30,028 nucleotides of DNA, taken from contig JARBJD010000598.1 in NCBI GenBank assembly GCA_033064195.1, forward strand, positions 1-30,028. The letters are read 5' to 3'. The translations under genes and the position numbers were made by a program. The notes beneath the pieces were generated by a model. It did no database searches. It was not told the DNA's origin and was given only the letters and a program-made list of their open reading frames with translations. The stretch is from Blattamonas nauphoetae. Lineage: Eukaryota > Preaxostyla > Oxymonadida. The first letter of the stretch is position 1, and each line of letters begins with the position of its first letter. This document shows, in pieces, positions 8,777 through 19,236 of the stretch.

Positions 8777-9638
8777 CCAGTGAATTATATTTTTGAATGA
8801 GTTCATTTATGAGTGTCTGTTGTTGCCCGACAATGCTACTCAGTTCCTGAATGGCTTTGATACAAAAGCAAGAGAGTTCAGCATAATCAACTTGAAGACA
8901 ATCTGGATTGGAATCGTTCACAACTTCAGGGAATATTTCTTGGATCTGTTGAGCAATTACACCAATGTGTTTCTTCTCACTTTCCTTCTTCAAGCATTCA
9001 CATTTCTCTTTGCAGTTCTTCAAGTGTTCTTCATTGGTTTCATTCTCGATTTGTCTTGTAACTTTGTTGATCTTCGAGTCGAATGTGTTGAATTGATATT
9101 GCACAATTTCAACTTTATTCAGTTGTTCAAGAACATTCGGATATGGTTCAATATTTCTTTTCACTCTTCTGTCTGATAGCTGAGAAAAACTTCCTGTTGT
9201 GGATATTGAAAACACTCCTGAACCTGTGTCCTCATCGTAATAGTACAATGCTGGTTTGTCACATGGAGACCACATAATAATTCCATCACCATTGAACTGA
9301 ATTCCTGAAGTTTCTGCAATCGATTGTGAGATTGAAATTCCAGAAGAAAATGTTGATGCCGGATATGTTCCAGGATACTTCGGAAGTGATCCTTCTGAGA
9401 TATTCCACTTCGCTCCATTCACATTGATCAATCCTCCGATTTCTGGTGTCGTGATCGATCCATTTGTGCTCACCACTTTCTGTATTGAAGATATCGCTGT
9501 CGTATGTGCTTCTGTTGTCTTCTGAAGTGATTCAATCACTGCCGAATTCTCGTTGGTTGTTGACAGAGTATGATCAATCATTTTCTCAATCATTTGTGAA
9601 TTGTATTTTTGTCGATTCATTTTTGTTTGCTCTTTCAT
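8760..9638 (-). CDS. fibre-like protein with S74 intramolecular chaperone domain
   Basis: A minus-strand protein of 292 residues, counted from the ATG at 9638, which directly follows a T-rich promoter motif; the frame extends 11 codons upstream, but that start is less likely. The N-terminal third is helical and Ser/Thr-rich (MIEKMIDHTLSTTNEN), followed by a beta-rich stalk or tip. From about residue 150 it matches the peptidase S74 or endosialidase-type chaperone: SDRRVKRNIEPYP (Ser-Asp-x-Arg-x-Lys at the self-cleavage site), IGVIAQQIQEIFPEVV, LQVDYAELSCFCIKAIQEL, then a terminal coiled coil. In phages and some eukaryotic DNA viruses this domain trimerises fibres and then cuts itself off. A Cys/Lys-rich insert (NCKEKCECLKK) interrupts the domain. 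It probably encodes a host-attachment fibre. It looks whole. Confidence 0.85.
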   Translation of the reverse strand: MKEQTKMNRQKYNSQMIEKMIDHTLSTTNENSAVIESLQKTTEAHTTAISSIQKVVSTNGSITTPEIGGLINVNGAKWNISEGSLPKYPGTYPASTFSSGISISQSIAETSGIQFNGDGIIMWSPCDKPALYYYDEDTGSGVFSISTTGSFSQLSDRRVKRNIEPYPNVLEQLNKVEIVQYQFNTFDSKINKVTRQIENETNEEHLKNCKEKCECLKKESEKKHIGVIAQQIQEIFPEVVNDSNPDCLQVDYAELSCFCIKAIQELSSIVGQQQTLINELIQKYNSLVNIPT

Positions 9639-9660
9639 TGAAAATAAAATTTTTGATTCC
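9639..9660 (-). promoter_or_regulatory. T-rich promoter motif of the fibre gene
   Basis: Reading the minus strand, CAAAAATTTTATTTTCA runs into the ATG at 9638. It directly abuts the end of the partial gene X copy. Confidence 0.6.
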
Positions 9661-9798
9661 CTCATGAACATACATCACCGGCACATTATTTCTGACATAC
9701 TCAGAGACTAGTGAACAGTTCTCTTCTCTCATTGATTCAATTAATGCTTGTTCTGAACATACTCGACGTCTTTCCTTGTACATCGCAGTTGGATTCAT
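9658..9798 (-). pseudogene. partial inverted copy of gene X
   Basis: The minus strand encodes MNPTAMYKERRRVCSEQAL and continues as a near-identical copy of the first ~46 residues of gene X at 22596. I count about 4 differences in 140 bases. The copy includes the T-rich promoter (9799-9816) and stops being similar at 9658, where the fibre promoter begins. It is a partial viral gene at the outer end of the left inverted-repeat arm and is not expected to give the full protein. Confidence 0.8.
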
Positions 9799-9816
9799 TT
9801 AATACAAATTAAAAAA
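9799..9816 (-). promoter_or_regulatory. T-rich promoter motif of the partial gene X copy
   Basis: TTTTTTAATTTGTATTAA followed by ATG on the minus strand. It is identical in its core to the motif at 22580-22595. Confidence 0.6.
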
Positions 9817-10865
9817 GTCAAAATTAGATTTTCTTTCGTTGATTTCTCAGTTTTGGATTTTGTCTCTCAGATCGAGGATCAATGGGTTCGATCACTCAAT
9901 TCTCAAGAGTGCTTGTTTCGTTCTGATTTGTCGCGTTTTGGAATCTCCTGAAGTTGGAGATCATGATTGTATGCTTCGTTTTTTGGATTTTCCGAACTTT
10001 TACAGAGTTATTGAGCGATTCACAACCGGGTCCAGATCTCGGTAAAAGTATGCATTCTTCACCATATCGACATCATTTTTATCTTGTTTCAGCTCTGTTT
10101 TCACTAGTTTCAACCGAATTGTCACTTCATTTTCACTCGTTATGTTTTCATTTTCATGACCACTTCCGTCTTCGTTTTCTCGTTGTTTACTGTTTTTAAC
10201 CACTTCATTCATACTCAGTTCGTTCAAACTTTTTCTCCAATACAACACACTAATTTCCGTTAAGTGAAGATTCCGGACTTTTACCGAGATCTCACTTTCA
10301 ACGGCTCACTCAATATCTCGGAATTTTTCCGTAATCTTCATCATTTCACATACTTTTCTGAATCATTTTTGTTGTTTTAAAGAGAGAAAACCGAGAACAC
10401 AAGCGACATTTTCACTATTGGTGTCACATTTCACACAGTTTTCACGATCGTCAATTTCCCTCTCAGTTTCATACTTGCCCGTTTCATTGTTGGTTGTTTC
10501 GCTTTCTTTTACTCTGTTTTTGTGAAAAAAGTGATGAAAACTCGACTAAAATGATGTGCTAGTGAAGTGAGAACGGCCCACAAAATGGAAGTGAATTGAG
10601 CAAAATGAAGAGGAATGATGAACAGATCATATGTGAAATGGGGAGAGAAAGTGATGAAATGAAAGGGACTACAGTCGGTTTTGAAGTGACAAAAACGGTC
10701 AAAAGTTGAGAAGTGAAAACATGAAAAAGTGACTTTATGAGAGAACTATCCGACAAAATCTCCTCAAAATTCGAGCACACCTTACTCATACCGTGAGAAA
10801 GAAGGATTTGTAACGAAATTCAGATCAAAAAATCCATAGTGTCACAATGTTGGTGCAAGAGTGTC

Positions 10866-10874
10866 GTCAGAGGT
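10866..10874. repeat. target site duplication GTCAGAGGT, left copy
   Basis: GTCAGAGGT is repeated exactly at 13509-13517, flanking the transposon 10875-13508. Confidence 0.9.
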
Positions 10875-10984
10875 GGGTAAGTATAGAGACAGATCTGATT
10901 TTGTATACGCACAGATCTGTCCATCGGTATAGGCACAGATCTGCGGTATACACACAGATCTGTCAATATGTTCCTAATTGTTGA
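10875..10984 (+). repeat. left TIR with four ~25-bp tandem units
   Basis: CACAGATCTG recurs at intervals of about 25 bp. The inverted counterpart lies at 13400-13508 with a few substitutions. Confidence 0.9.
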
Positions 10985-12406
10985 CTAAATTGAACATTTT
11001 TTCTCTGATTGATCTTCAAAACAAATTGTATGTCCCTCTACCCCCTTTAAAACAACAACTCTCGCAAATGTGTGACCAGCTGAACTGATCAAGCCAGAAT
11101 AAGTTTGAAACGAATCACGGGTGAGACAAGGTGAGGTGAGGGATGATAGCGATTGGATATGAGGAAGTAGAGGTGTCGTGGCTTGGTTGATGACGCGGTG
11201 TTGTGCAGGAAGCTGACAGAGGGAAAGATTCAGTGAAAGAGTGAAATGAAGAGGAGAAAGGGAAACTGGTTCGGGAGTCGGGCTGTATCGCATCCATGAG
11301 AACATCATTCAGGTAGGGTGGAGCAAGAAGTGCTGTTGGTGACGTAACGATGATGAACACAGGATCCTCATTTCTGTCGTGTTGTGGTGACCAAAGAGAG
11401 ATTTGGGTTGGCTCTGAATGGAATATTTCAGAATTGTGGGTGGGTTGCGATTGTGCATTCGAGAGTTGAACGAGGGATCGTGAATTCTGGAGACGGCTAT
11501 TCCGCTGTGGGATCATCTTCGAAGGTATGTCCAGCAGGATAATAGATACTTCCTCTTCTCCTTCCTCCTCGTTACCCATTGTAGCCGCATTTTCTTTCAT
11601 AATTGCTTGATTTCCGTTCTTTCTCACTTCGACAAATCTTCGTCTTGAGTCCTTCGCTCGTTCTCAGCTATGATCGGTACTGATTCCTCCATCGGCCACA
11701 GAACCCGCTGATCGAATAAATAAGAGTTCTTCACCTGCTATCGCACCCCAAACAAGACACGGAGGGTTCAGTGTTGTCTGAACCGCTCTCAAACTCCACA
11801 CTAAGTCCACTGATGCTCTCCGCACGGAAAGATAAAGTATGTTGTACGAGTGATCAACTATTCCACTTGAAGGGGAGGATGTCAAGACATCCGTGTGTTT
11901 TGATTCCCAACTTTTGAAAGCAGGTATTGTGTCGATTTGAGTGTAATATTCTGGGATGAGTGCGGTTTATTTGACACTATCTGCGAAAGGTGCAATATTT
12001 CCGATTCCTGCCACCTGATCTGCGAATGGGAGAATAGCTTCAGATGAGATTCCTGTATCTGGTTTTTGTCCATTGATGCGTTCGTTTTCACAGGACTAGG
12101 CGTTGGTCCACTTTGAAAACATGAGTTGGGGTGGCCTGTGGGGACGATTTGGTTGAGCGGATCCGAACCATCGGAGGGGAAATGGGTTGGATGGAAGTGT
12201 GTTGGAGTTGATGGTAAGGAAGTTCATTGACTCCACAAGGTCCTCATACATCTCAAAAAAATGACGATAGTTCGCTTGTGGATGAACTAGTGCTTTGAAA
12301 GTGGGAGGAAAATTGGCTTTCGAGATCATGTGGTGGAGAACTCAGATCGTCTCTATCGCTCGACATATTTCCTCCATCTTCCAATCTCGAAAGTACGAGG
12401 TCATCA

Positions 12407-12718
12407 TCAAGCCTGATGAACGCCCACGATTGCGTCGGATGTCTTTTCGTTCTGTCCAGTTTCTTGTTTTGGTGTGATGAGAAAACGACACGCTTCAATT
12501 TTGCATCCCTCATTGGTTGATCCAAAGTGCCAAGTGAGAGTGTATGACTTGTTTTTTTGGCCAAACGGGAATGTACCGATGATACTTTTGTGTAATTTGG
12601 CGGGATCGGATTTTGCATTTTGAGTCTGGCACATATCTAAAAACAGATGAGAGTGGACACTCTCAAAGAATGTTCCGGCCTCGTCCCACATCCTTCTGGG
12701 CTTGACGGAGGGCATCAC
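12407..12718 (-). pseudogene. coding-like fragment in the transposon, unidentified
   Basis: A minus-strand frame of 103 codons (MMPSVKPRRMWDEAGTFFES...) has protein-like composition, including FPFGQKNKSYTLTWHFGS and EACRFLITPKQE. A further minus-strand frame follows at 12096-12329 (HFFEMYEDLVESMNFLTIN). I recognise no family. They may be exons of a captured host gene. Chance frames cannot be excluded. Confidence 0.25.
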
Positions 12719-12953
12719 GGTAAGTTGTACCGAATGGTGTCCAGTGAAGCAGTCACCAAACTGTCATGGTGCAATATGCTGAAGATGGAGAAAGAGATGA
12801 AATAATGATTGTGAAATGTGAGACAGACTATATTGAAACGTTCTTCACGCGAATGTGATTCAACTGTTCAGAAATCAGTTCAACCCTTCGAACAGCAGGT
12901 TAAACGAACTTTGCCAACATTCCATTGTATCACTAGATATGTCATTGATCACT

Positions 12954-13175
12954 TCATATTCGACGGAGAATCCGTGAGAATACGTCTTTCGGAACGATCA
13001 GAAAGACTTGTGTTCTTTCGACTCCGGATCGAAGGTATGGTGAGTCTATTGTTTCGGTATAGAATCCGGCCTTTACCAGGGCTGTTTGGAGACTATTCAA
13101 ATGCTGCATCCAGTCTTGGATATGAAGTTTATCTGTCATGGGAGAGGGAGCTGCGATTAAAACAATTCCGTCAAT
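12954..13175 (-). pseudogene. coding-like fragment, faintly anoctamin-like
   Basis: The frame reads GIVLIAAPSP, then DWMQHLNSLQTALVKAGFYT and VFLIVPKDVFSRILRRI. The pattern (strand, helix, AGxxTE, strand ending V-P) recalls the N-terminal cytosolic domain of anoctamin/TMEM16 proteins, but this is a weak memory-based resemblance over about 70 residues. If real, it is a captured host-gene piece inside the MULE-like element. Confidence 0.2.
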
Positions 13176-13399
13176 TCAAGGTCGAAGGCAGATTGAGGAT
13201 GAGTTTGATGAGACATGTGAGTTGACAGTTTGGATTCGAAAGGTTGTATATATCGATATTTCGAGAGATGGAGAGAAACCTAGGCTTGACGGGTTGATCA
13301 CTTCCATCGTTCACACAAAGACAGAATTTTGGTTTAAAGGAGGGAGATGGACATTAACTATGTTTTGAAGCTAGATAAGATAAAAAATGAGTGATATAG

Positions 13400-13508
13400 T
13401 CGAAAATTATGAACATTTTGACAGATCTGTGTGTATACTGCAGATCTGTGCGTATACCAAATTTAGATCTGTGTGTATACAAAATCAGATCTGTCTCTAT
13501 ACATACCC
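13400..13508 (-). repeat. right TIR of transposon 10875-13508
   Basis: Inverted copy of 10875-10984 with the same four CACAGATCT-type units. Confidence 0.9.
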
Positions 13509-13517
13509 GTCAGAGGT
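13509..13517. repeat. target site duplication GTCAGAGGT, right copy
   Basis: Exact copy of 10866-10874. Confidence 0.9.
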
Positions 13518-14146
13518 GTGATCGAAAAACCGACCCTCCAGAGCGAACTATAGGTGATGTACAACCAGAATTCTCAAAAAAGCGTCGCTTGAGTGCAATT
13601 GCGAAGTGGTTTGAAGGAAAATCGTTTAAAATGAAAATTGACAAAAAATTGTGAAAACGATCGTGTGTCGAGGATCATCAGAACCGAATGACGCGAATAC
13701 CTGTCCACTACCGATTTGACACGTTTTGAGACCATCAGAGGGCGAAAAGTGACGTGTAGGAGAAGAGCGAGACGTCACTTTCTCCTCCTTAAAAATTTTG
13801 TCATTTTCAAAATATGTTGTGGGGTCGGATCAAACTTTTTTTTCAAAAGTGCTTTTTTCCTAAAATTTCACCTATCAAAATCAATTTCGTAATTTTAGAA
13901 CGTGTTTGAACACAATTTGAGACATAAAGGTGTTCATAGTGGCGAAATCTGAACATCGACTTTTCGTCACTTTTTGGACCTAAGTTCGGTACACAGTTCG
14001 ACGAATTCCCAACCGATTTTGATCAGGATTGTCTTGATCGATGACCTACAGTGTCCCCGAGATTTTAGAATTTTTGCAGAATTTTTCGAAATGGTTATCA
14101 TGTTGGATTTCAGTGATTTGTGGTCAAAAATAGATTTTCAGTATTT

Positions 14147-14575
14147 TCATGACCTTTCGTGGTACTTTCTCAAGTGAGGACGGTCTCCAAAATACAACCA
14201 ATTGTCCAAGCGAACGTAATACTCATTCTTTGTTCGTAAATCGCGATATTTGAATGGCTCAAGTACCTTTGTGTATGTTCCAATGAGTTCACAATTCTCT
14301 TTTTTCAATTCATTTTCAACAAACGATTGTGTGTAATGTTTTCGTTGACAATTATGAGCTCGATATCCCTTCATCCATTTCGATGGAATCACTTTCCATT
14401 CGACTCCTTCGTACCGGTATGTGACAAGTGAATCAGCATACTTGTATTCAGAAATGAGTTCACAATTCTCATTTTTCATTGACTCGAGAAACTTTGCTTT
14501 CGTGCAACAATTGGATACTTGAATGTATCTCTGGCGATTCGTGTGTGGTCTAGATCCTTTGACAAAACGCTAGTA
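14147..14575 (-). pseudogene. fragment of a gene X family protein in the palindrome centre
   Basis: The minus strand encodes three successive units of the gene X repeat type, with hallmarks ENCELISEY, YRYEGVEWKVIPSKW, HYTQSFVENELKKENCELIG and RLDNWLYFGDRPHL. Gene X at 22596 has the same phrases (HYTQSFVENELKK is identical). It is therefore a diverged viral relative, not a simple copy of gene X. It lies in the spacer between the two inverted-repeat arms without the T-rich promoter, and appears partial. It may be debris of an older element into which, or next to which, later ones inserted. Confidence 0.65.
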
Positions 14576-14671
14576 GTATAGTAGACGATTTGGGAACCAG
14601 ATTGAAATAGTCATTGAAATCAGAAACGAAAAGTCAATTCCGATTGACCATTTCTGAATCTTGTATTAAAA

Positions 14672-14716
14672 GGAATTTAGGCCATTTCAATGATGTCAAT
14701 ATTTGACCTAAATTCC
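14672..14716. repeat. hairpin in the palindrome spacer
   Basis: GGAATTTAGG (14672-14681) and CCTAAATTCC (14707-14716) form a perfect 10-bp stem with a 25-nt loop. The rest of the 14576-14790 spacer is A/T-rich and noncoding. Confidence 0.6.
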
Positions 14717-15872
14717 AAAAATATGTCCAATTTTTAGACCTCATTTTAAGCGTCAATTTTGAAGCAAATTTTTGTCGTATTCCAAAAATGTTGTGACTTT
14801 TTTCGATGTTTTTTCACTTTTGAACTCGAACAAAGTGAATCCAACTTGAGAACCACTTCGAAAAAAATCGAAAAAAATTCTAAAATGTCGGAGACGATGT
14901 GAGTCGTCGATCAAAACAATCCCGATGACAATCGGTTGAGAATTCGTGGAGCTACGTACCGAACAGTGGTCAAAAAATGGAGCAAAAAGTCGATTTTCAG
15001 ATTTCGCTACTAACCACTCCTTTATGTCTCAAATTCACCTCAAACATCTTCTAAAATTACAAAATCGATTTCGAAAGGTGAGATTCGCGATAAAAAACAC
15101 TTTTTGGAAAAAAAGTTTGATCCGACCCATTGAGGATTTTTACGAGTCGAAATTTTCGAGAAAAGGTATGGACCCTGTCTTCCATCATCTTTCGCTCAGG
15201 AATCGTCCTCTTATGACGCCTTTTTGTGTTAGATTGGATAAGAACGCCTTCTGGCGACTTTAGGTATGAACCTTTTCACGTCACGATCCTTCGGACACTT
15301 TTTTGCCAATTGTCATTTTTAACGTTAGATCTTCTAAATTCTTCGCATTCGCGTCCTAGCGACGCTTTTTTGAGATTTCCTGTTTCCCCACTTCATTAGT
15401 CCTCTTTTTTTGCACACACCTTTGATTCACCACATTTTCACCTCACTTTCAGTCACCGTCATTTTTGTATGTGTTTTCACATATCATCCTCCCTTTCTCA
15501 CGTTCTGAGGAGGGAGTGGCTGAATTTTTTAACACTTTTGTTCGGTACTTTTTCTATAAAGTTGATTTTACGTCTTTTTCCCCATATCTTGTCCGTATGT
15601 TTGTTTTAACAAAAACTCATTTCAGCACATTGTATCACTCATCTTCTTTGTTCCATTTCACCACTTATCCGTTCATAAGACACTCTCATTTACCTCATTT
15701 CACAACCCTTTTTTCCGTCGTTCACACCTCACGCGCACATCATTATGTCTTCATTGTTTTTGACTTTTTTGCTTAATTTGACAAAAAGAGATTGAAACAA
15801 GGTACAATGAAGTGAGCAAGTACAATAGTGAATGGTGAAGTGGATGAAGTGAGAATTGAGGTACACTAATGT

Positions 15873-17750
15873 GTTTTATGAACGCGTTCATCGAAATTTC
15901 GCATAAAGAGAGCAAACAAAAGTGAATGAAGTGAGAATCAAGCGATAAAGTGAAGTGAGGGACGAAAGAAACGAGAAGATCAAAACCAACGAGATCCTCG
16001 TTCAGAAATGAGTTTTATGATCGCGTGAATCGAAATTTCACAAACAAAGAGCAAACAAAAGTGAATGAAGTGGCAATCAAACAATAAAGTGAAGTGAGGG
16101 ACGAAAGAAACGAGGAGAGTAAAAAACGACGAGATCAAGGTTACAAAATGATTTTTATGCGCGAACGAAACCAATGTAGTCTAATCCATGTGAACTGAGT
16201 TTAGAAAAACATACTTGTGAATCTTAAAACATAATTGTGAACTTAATTTCGAGCGGGCACTGTGGATTGTTTCTATTGTGTTCATAATTGAATTTTAGAA
16301 TTAGATAAATAAAAAACAAGAGAATACCAGTTTGGTTCCAGTTGTGAGACATCCTTTGCGACCATAAACAGCAACGCTTCACTCGATTGGATGGTCACTC
16401 TTCAGTCCACTTTATCTGGTACACAAATTGATTTTAAGAAAGAATGAATGTGGAAACAGAGGATACCAGTTTCAATCCTTCAGTGACACATTCTTTCGAA
16501 GTCTAAAACACCATACTGTACCTCAGATGTGAGGATCATTGACATCGAGTTAACTATGGGTTTTAAAAAGTGAACGAATAATAAAACGTGATCATACCGG
16601 ATTCATTTCAGCAATGCCACATTCAGCGAACGATAAAATGCAACGATGTACCCAATTCGAAGGTCACTGATTTTCGCGTTTCTATTTGGTACAACAATGC
16701 TTTTTATCAAAGAATGAGCAAAGAAAGTGAACAAACCTGTTAATCTCAAGTCAGATCCACATTAACTAGACGATAAAACACTGTACTGTACCTGAATGAA
16801 GAAGACTGAAAAAGAGCAAAATTGAGTCCGAGAATGAGTTTTATCAAAAGAGAAGAGTAAAAATGAGAAAGTCAAAAGAGGGAGAACATGAATTCAAGGT
16901 CAATAGAAAGTAAAACAAAGCGGCGTACCTTCTGAATCAAAATCGACGATCGATCGAGAAATTTCGAGCACCAAAAAGTTGATCAAAAATTTTAGAACTC
17001 ATGTTCAACTTTAATTTTTGAAAAAAGTGAGAGACAATGAAGAGAAAATAAGAATGAAGTGACAATGAAAATCCAAGAGTGAAGTGGAGAGAGAAAAAGA
17101 GAAGACAAAAAGTGATGTGAAGATCTGAGTTCAAAAATAAATTTTAGGAAAAGATTAAACAAAAAAGAGAACAAACAAGTAAAAAATCTTCGGTGAAGGT
17201 CACTTTCGAAAAGTAAGCGGTGATAGTGCGTCGACGTCGAGAGGATCAGTGATTTCGAGGTCAGAAAAGAAATTTAAAAAGAGATGATCAAAAAAGAAGA
17301 GCAAACAAGTTATTTTTCAGTCGTGAAACAACATTCGAAACGATAAGACGCGACGGTCGACCAGATCTGAAGGTCACTTTTCGGTTCGATCAGAGAAGGT
17401 ACAAAAAAGAGTTTTATGAAAGAATGAATTGAACAAGAGAGCAAACCTGTTGAAGAGAAGTCAGAAACGAAATTCCAGAAGATAAAACATACTAGTGTAC
17501 CTGAACGAGAGAGACAGAAAAAAGTGAAGGATCGAGAACGAGAAAGTGATAGCAAAAAAGAAAAGAGAACAAATGTGAAAGTAGAAAGTGAAACACACCT
17601 AAATCAAACGGGAAAGAACCATCAGGAACGAGAAGAAAGGATCGAGTCCCATTGAAGTACTTTCTCTGATCAAACATGACTGATCGAACCCATCGATGTG
17701 AGGATCGAAGTCTCGAAAGATCACCAACGATAAAACAACGATTGAAAATT
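15873..17750 (+). repeat. degenerate tandem array, ~140-bp period
   Basis: The first units are clear: GTTTTATG starts at 15873 and 16012, with a related TTTTATG at about 16152, a period of 139, and about 130 bases of each of the first two align well (shared AGCAAACAAAAGTGAATGAA and GTGAAGTGAGGGACGAAAG). Further on the units are diverged but a landmark ACCAG/ACCTG/ACAAG recurs at 16326, 16465, 16595, 16735, 17175, 17305 and 17445, each followed about 50-75 bases later by a GATAAAAC-like word and GTACC. This gives about 13 units. The array is noncoding, and a function as iterons or packaging or replication signals is speculation. Confidence 0.65.
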
Positions 17751-17762
17751 TATTTTTGAATT

Positions 17763-17771
17763 TTTTAATTT
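17763..17771. repeat. target site duplication TTTTAATTT, left copy
   Basis: TTTTAATTT recurs at 22580-22588, flanking the transposon. Because the site is A/T-rich, a TA duplication cannot be strictly excluded. Confidence 0.7.
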
Positions 17772-18581
17772 AGGCTTGTCTGACCGGCCAAAAGTACCGG
17801 TCAGTGTCAGTCCAGATTTCTTCAATGGGTCAGATCTCATCTAATCATTAAATCACATGCTATTCGCAAAACTTTGGCAACCTGAAAGATATACACGTTT
17901 GAATATGCAGAATGAACCCGTTTGGCAGCCTTCTTTCAAGTATTGGTGCAATTCAACTCATCCTCTTCATTCCTGAGTTCTTCTCTGGGTTTATCATGCA
18001 TTTGACACGATTTTGTCTCTCTTTATCTGTCATATTCACTATTTAGATCAGAAAAGAATCTCAGATGGAACGCTAAAGCGCAGATCAGTCATCACTCCCT
18101 TCTCTCACATCATCAGCTCCTCTTCTGTCAATCAATGCGTAAAGATTCTTAACAAATGTGTTTGTGACTGACACATTGTCAACAGCCTTCGAACACGTTG
18201 AGAAACGCCACTTCCCAGATGAGTTCAATGTTTAACCTCAAATAACCCCACCACCGCCCGCCACTTTGCTGAAGGCTCCATTTCTATCTGCATAATCACC
18301 TTTCACCAACCTTTGGTTTCTATTTGGTTCACTTGTGTCTGCAGGTGGACGGAAAAGCTTGGTGATCGATCTTCCTCACAGATGATCCACCATTGGTCTG
18401 TCTGAACCCATTGAAAGTTCAGCGTTGCTGAACATGATTCTCTCCCCAATTTACCACAGTGAATCCAAGCTGTTGTAGATATCAACCAAATTTCGTTCAA
18501 ACTGAGGGAACGACATGAAACGAAAGGACCGGTCTGTGATTCATGTTTCTTCTCATTTCATATGTTTTTCGACGTCATTTT

Positions 18582-18667
18582 AATGATTGTTTATTGGACC
18601 ATCTCTCTATCGACAGATTACGCGACGATAAGGAGATTCGAATGATTGTTTATTGGACCATCTCTCA
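18582..18667 (+). repeat. 26-bp direct repeat, 60-bp spacing
   Basis: AATGATTGTTTATTGGACCA followed by TCTCTC occurs at 18582-18607 and again at 18642-18667, exactly 60 bp apart. A recent local duplication is the simplest explanation. Confidence 0.75.
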
Positions 18668-18929
18668 GAAACAAGACCTGAAGGTGTTTAAAGACACTGG
18701 AGATTCAAAAGGAAAACAAAAAACGTGTGAAAACTCACTCTCATCATACTCTTCGATTGCTTCGTCAAGTTGTGATAGCTTAACGAAAACAGTCGCATTC
18801 TGAACACTTCCCGTCTCCTCATTCATTCAACTCCACGAAAACATCCTATATACTCTCATCAAATCAACGGCTCGTATCCCGCTCGATATACTCCTCGACA
18901 CTCTCCACGAGGTGCCCGCTTCGCCATCC

Positions 18930-19236
18930 AAACTCAGCACACACACCTCCCTCTCCACCTTCACCCCACTCAGCGTACGAGACGGCTTCCAAACTCGCAG
19001 TGTGAATATCCTCATCCCCGCTTTCCACATTCTGCATGGAATCGATGAACGGGAAGGGAGACGCCAATCGCCTCCAACTTTTGGAGATCATTTTGAAAGT
19101 TGTGAATGCTGCCGACTCGTCGATTCGCGGGAAGGATGTGTACACCGAAGATCCAGTTGTTGACTGGGTGAACCAGGTCTTCAACATGACCGAAGTGCGC
19201 AAGAATGAATGCACAGAACCGAGAGGACTTGATTGA
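18930..19236 (+). pseudogene. captured host coding fragment, unidentified
   Basis: Plus-strand coding-like sequence reads LSTFTPLSVRDGFQTRSVN then ILIPAFHILHG. In another frame from 19036 it reads MESMNGKGDANRLQLLEII, KVVNAADSS and VVDWVNQVFNMTEV up to a stop at 19236. The composition is clearly protein-like, and the frame change could mark a small intron or an indel. The helical-repeat flavour suggests a HEAT-like host protein, but I cannot name it. Confidence 0.35.

Larger units (their letters stand above)
1..9816 (+). mobile_element. Polinton/Maverick-like element, capsid-side half
   Basis: This block carries the particle genes of a Polinton-type virus-like element: two short MAPG proteins, a capsid protein, its diverged paralogue, a small beta-rich protein and an S74 fibre on the opposite strand. 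Genes are tightly packed, intron-free, and nearly all are preceded within a few bases by the same T-rich motif. The left end lies outside the window. The right end merges into a long terminal-repeat-like arm at about 9658. Several genes look whole and several are broken (roughly five or more breaks in this half), so it is a partly decayed copy. A DNA transposon (1230-3421) sits inside its first gene. Assignment to the Polinton class is inferred together with PolB and integrase at 22596-29958. Confidence 0.8.
10875..13508. mobile_element. non-autonomous DNA transposon with GATC-rich tandem-repeat TIRs (MULE-like)
   Basis: The element is 2,634 bp long with a perfect 9-bp target duplication and TIRs of about 110 bp. 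The ends begin GGGTAAGTATAGAGACAG and, inverted, GGGTATGTATAGAGACAG. Each TIR holds four tandem units of about 25 bp with the core TATACACACAGATCTG. The 9-bp duplication fits the Mutator superfamily. No transposase is recognised. The interior has no long frame; minus-strand frames at 11115-11627, 12096-12329, 12407-12718 and 12954-13175 have coding-like composition and may be captured host fragments. It lies within the left inverted-repeat arm and has no counterpart in the right arm, so it inserted after the arms formed. Confidence 0.9.
9658..14160 (+). repeat. left arm of giant inverted repeat (terminal-repeat-like)
   Basis: Read in reverse, this arm matches 14790-22735. Anchor pairs are 13986/14962 (TCGGTAC/GTACCGA), 13573/15374 (CTCAAAAAAGCGTC and its complement), 13822-13835/15115-15128 (GTTTGATCCGACC) and 10523/15781 (ACAAAAA) after subtracting the transposon at 10875-13508. 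All give a centre of about 14474. Noncoding identity looks like roughly two thirds, with almost no net length change for 1.3 kb. The outermost 160 bp (partial gene X plus promoter) are about 97% identical. The noncoding part 9817-10874 is T-rich and AC/GA-rich with no gene I can support. It contains a 16-bp inverted pair, AGATCTCGGTAAAAGT at 10034-10049 and its complement at 10277-10292. 13518-14146 is likewise noncoding. Confidence 0.75.

Noticed and set aside
8793-9176. 127-codon plus-strand frame
   Set aside because: It is wholly antisense to the S74 domain of the fibre gene, and its Phe/Leu-rich composition is that of a shadow.
15465-17677. Several 60-100 codon frames rich in Phe, Ser and His
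   Set aside because: They fall in the T/C-rich or G/A-rich noncoding arm and array, change frame between repeat units and have no promoter motif.
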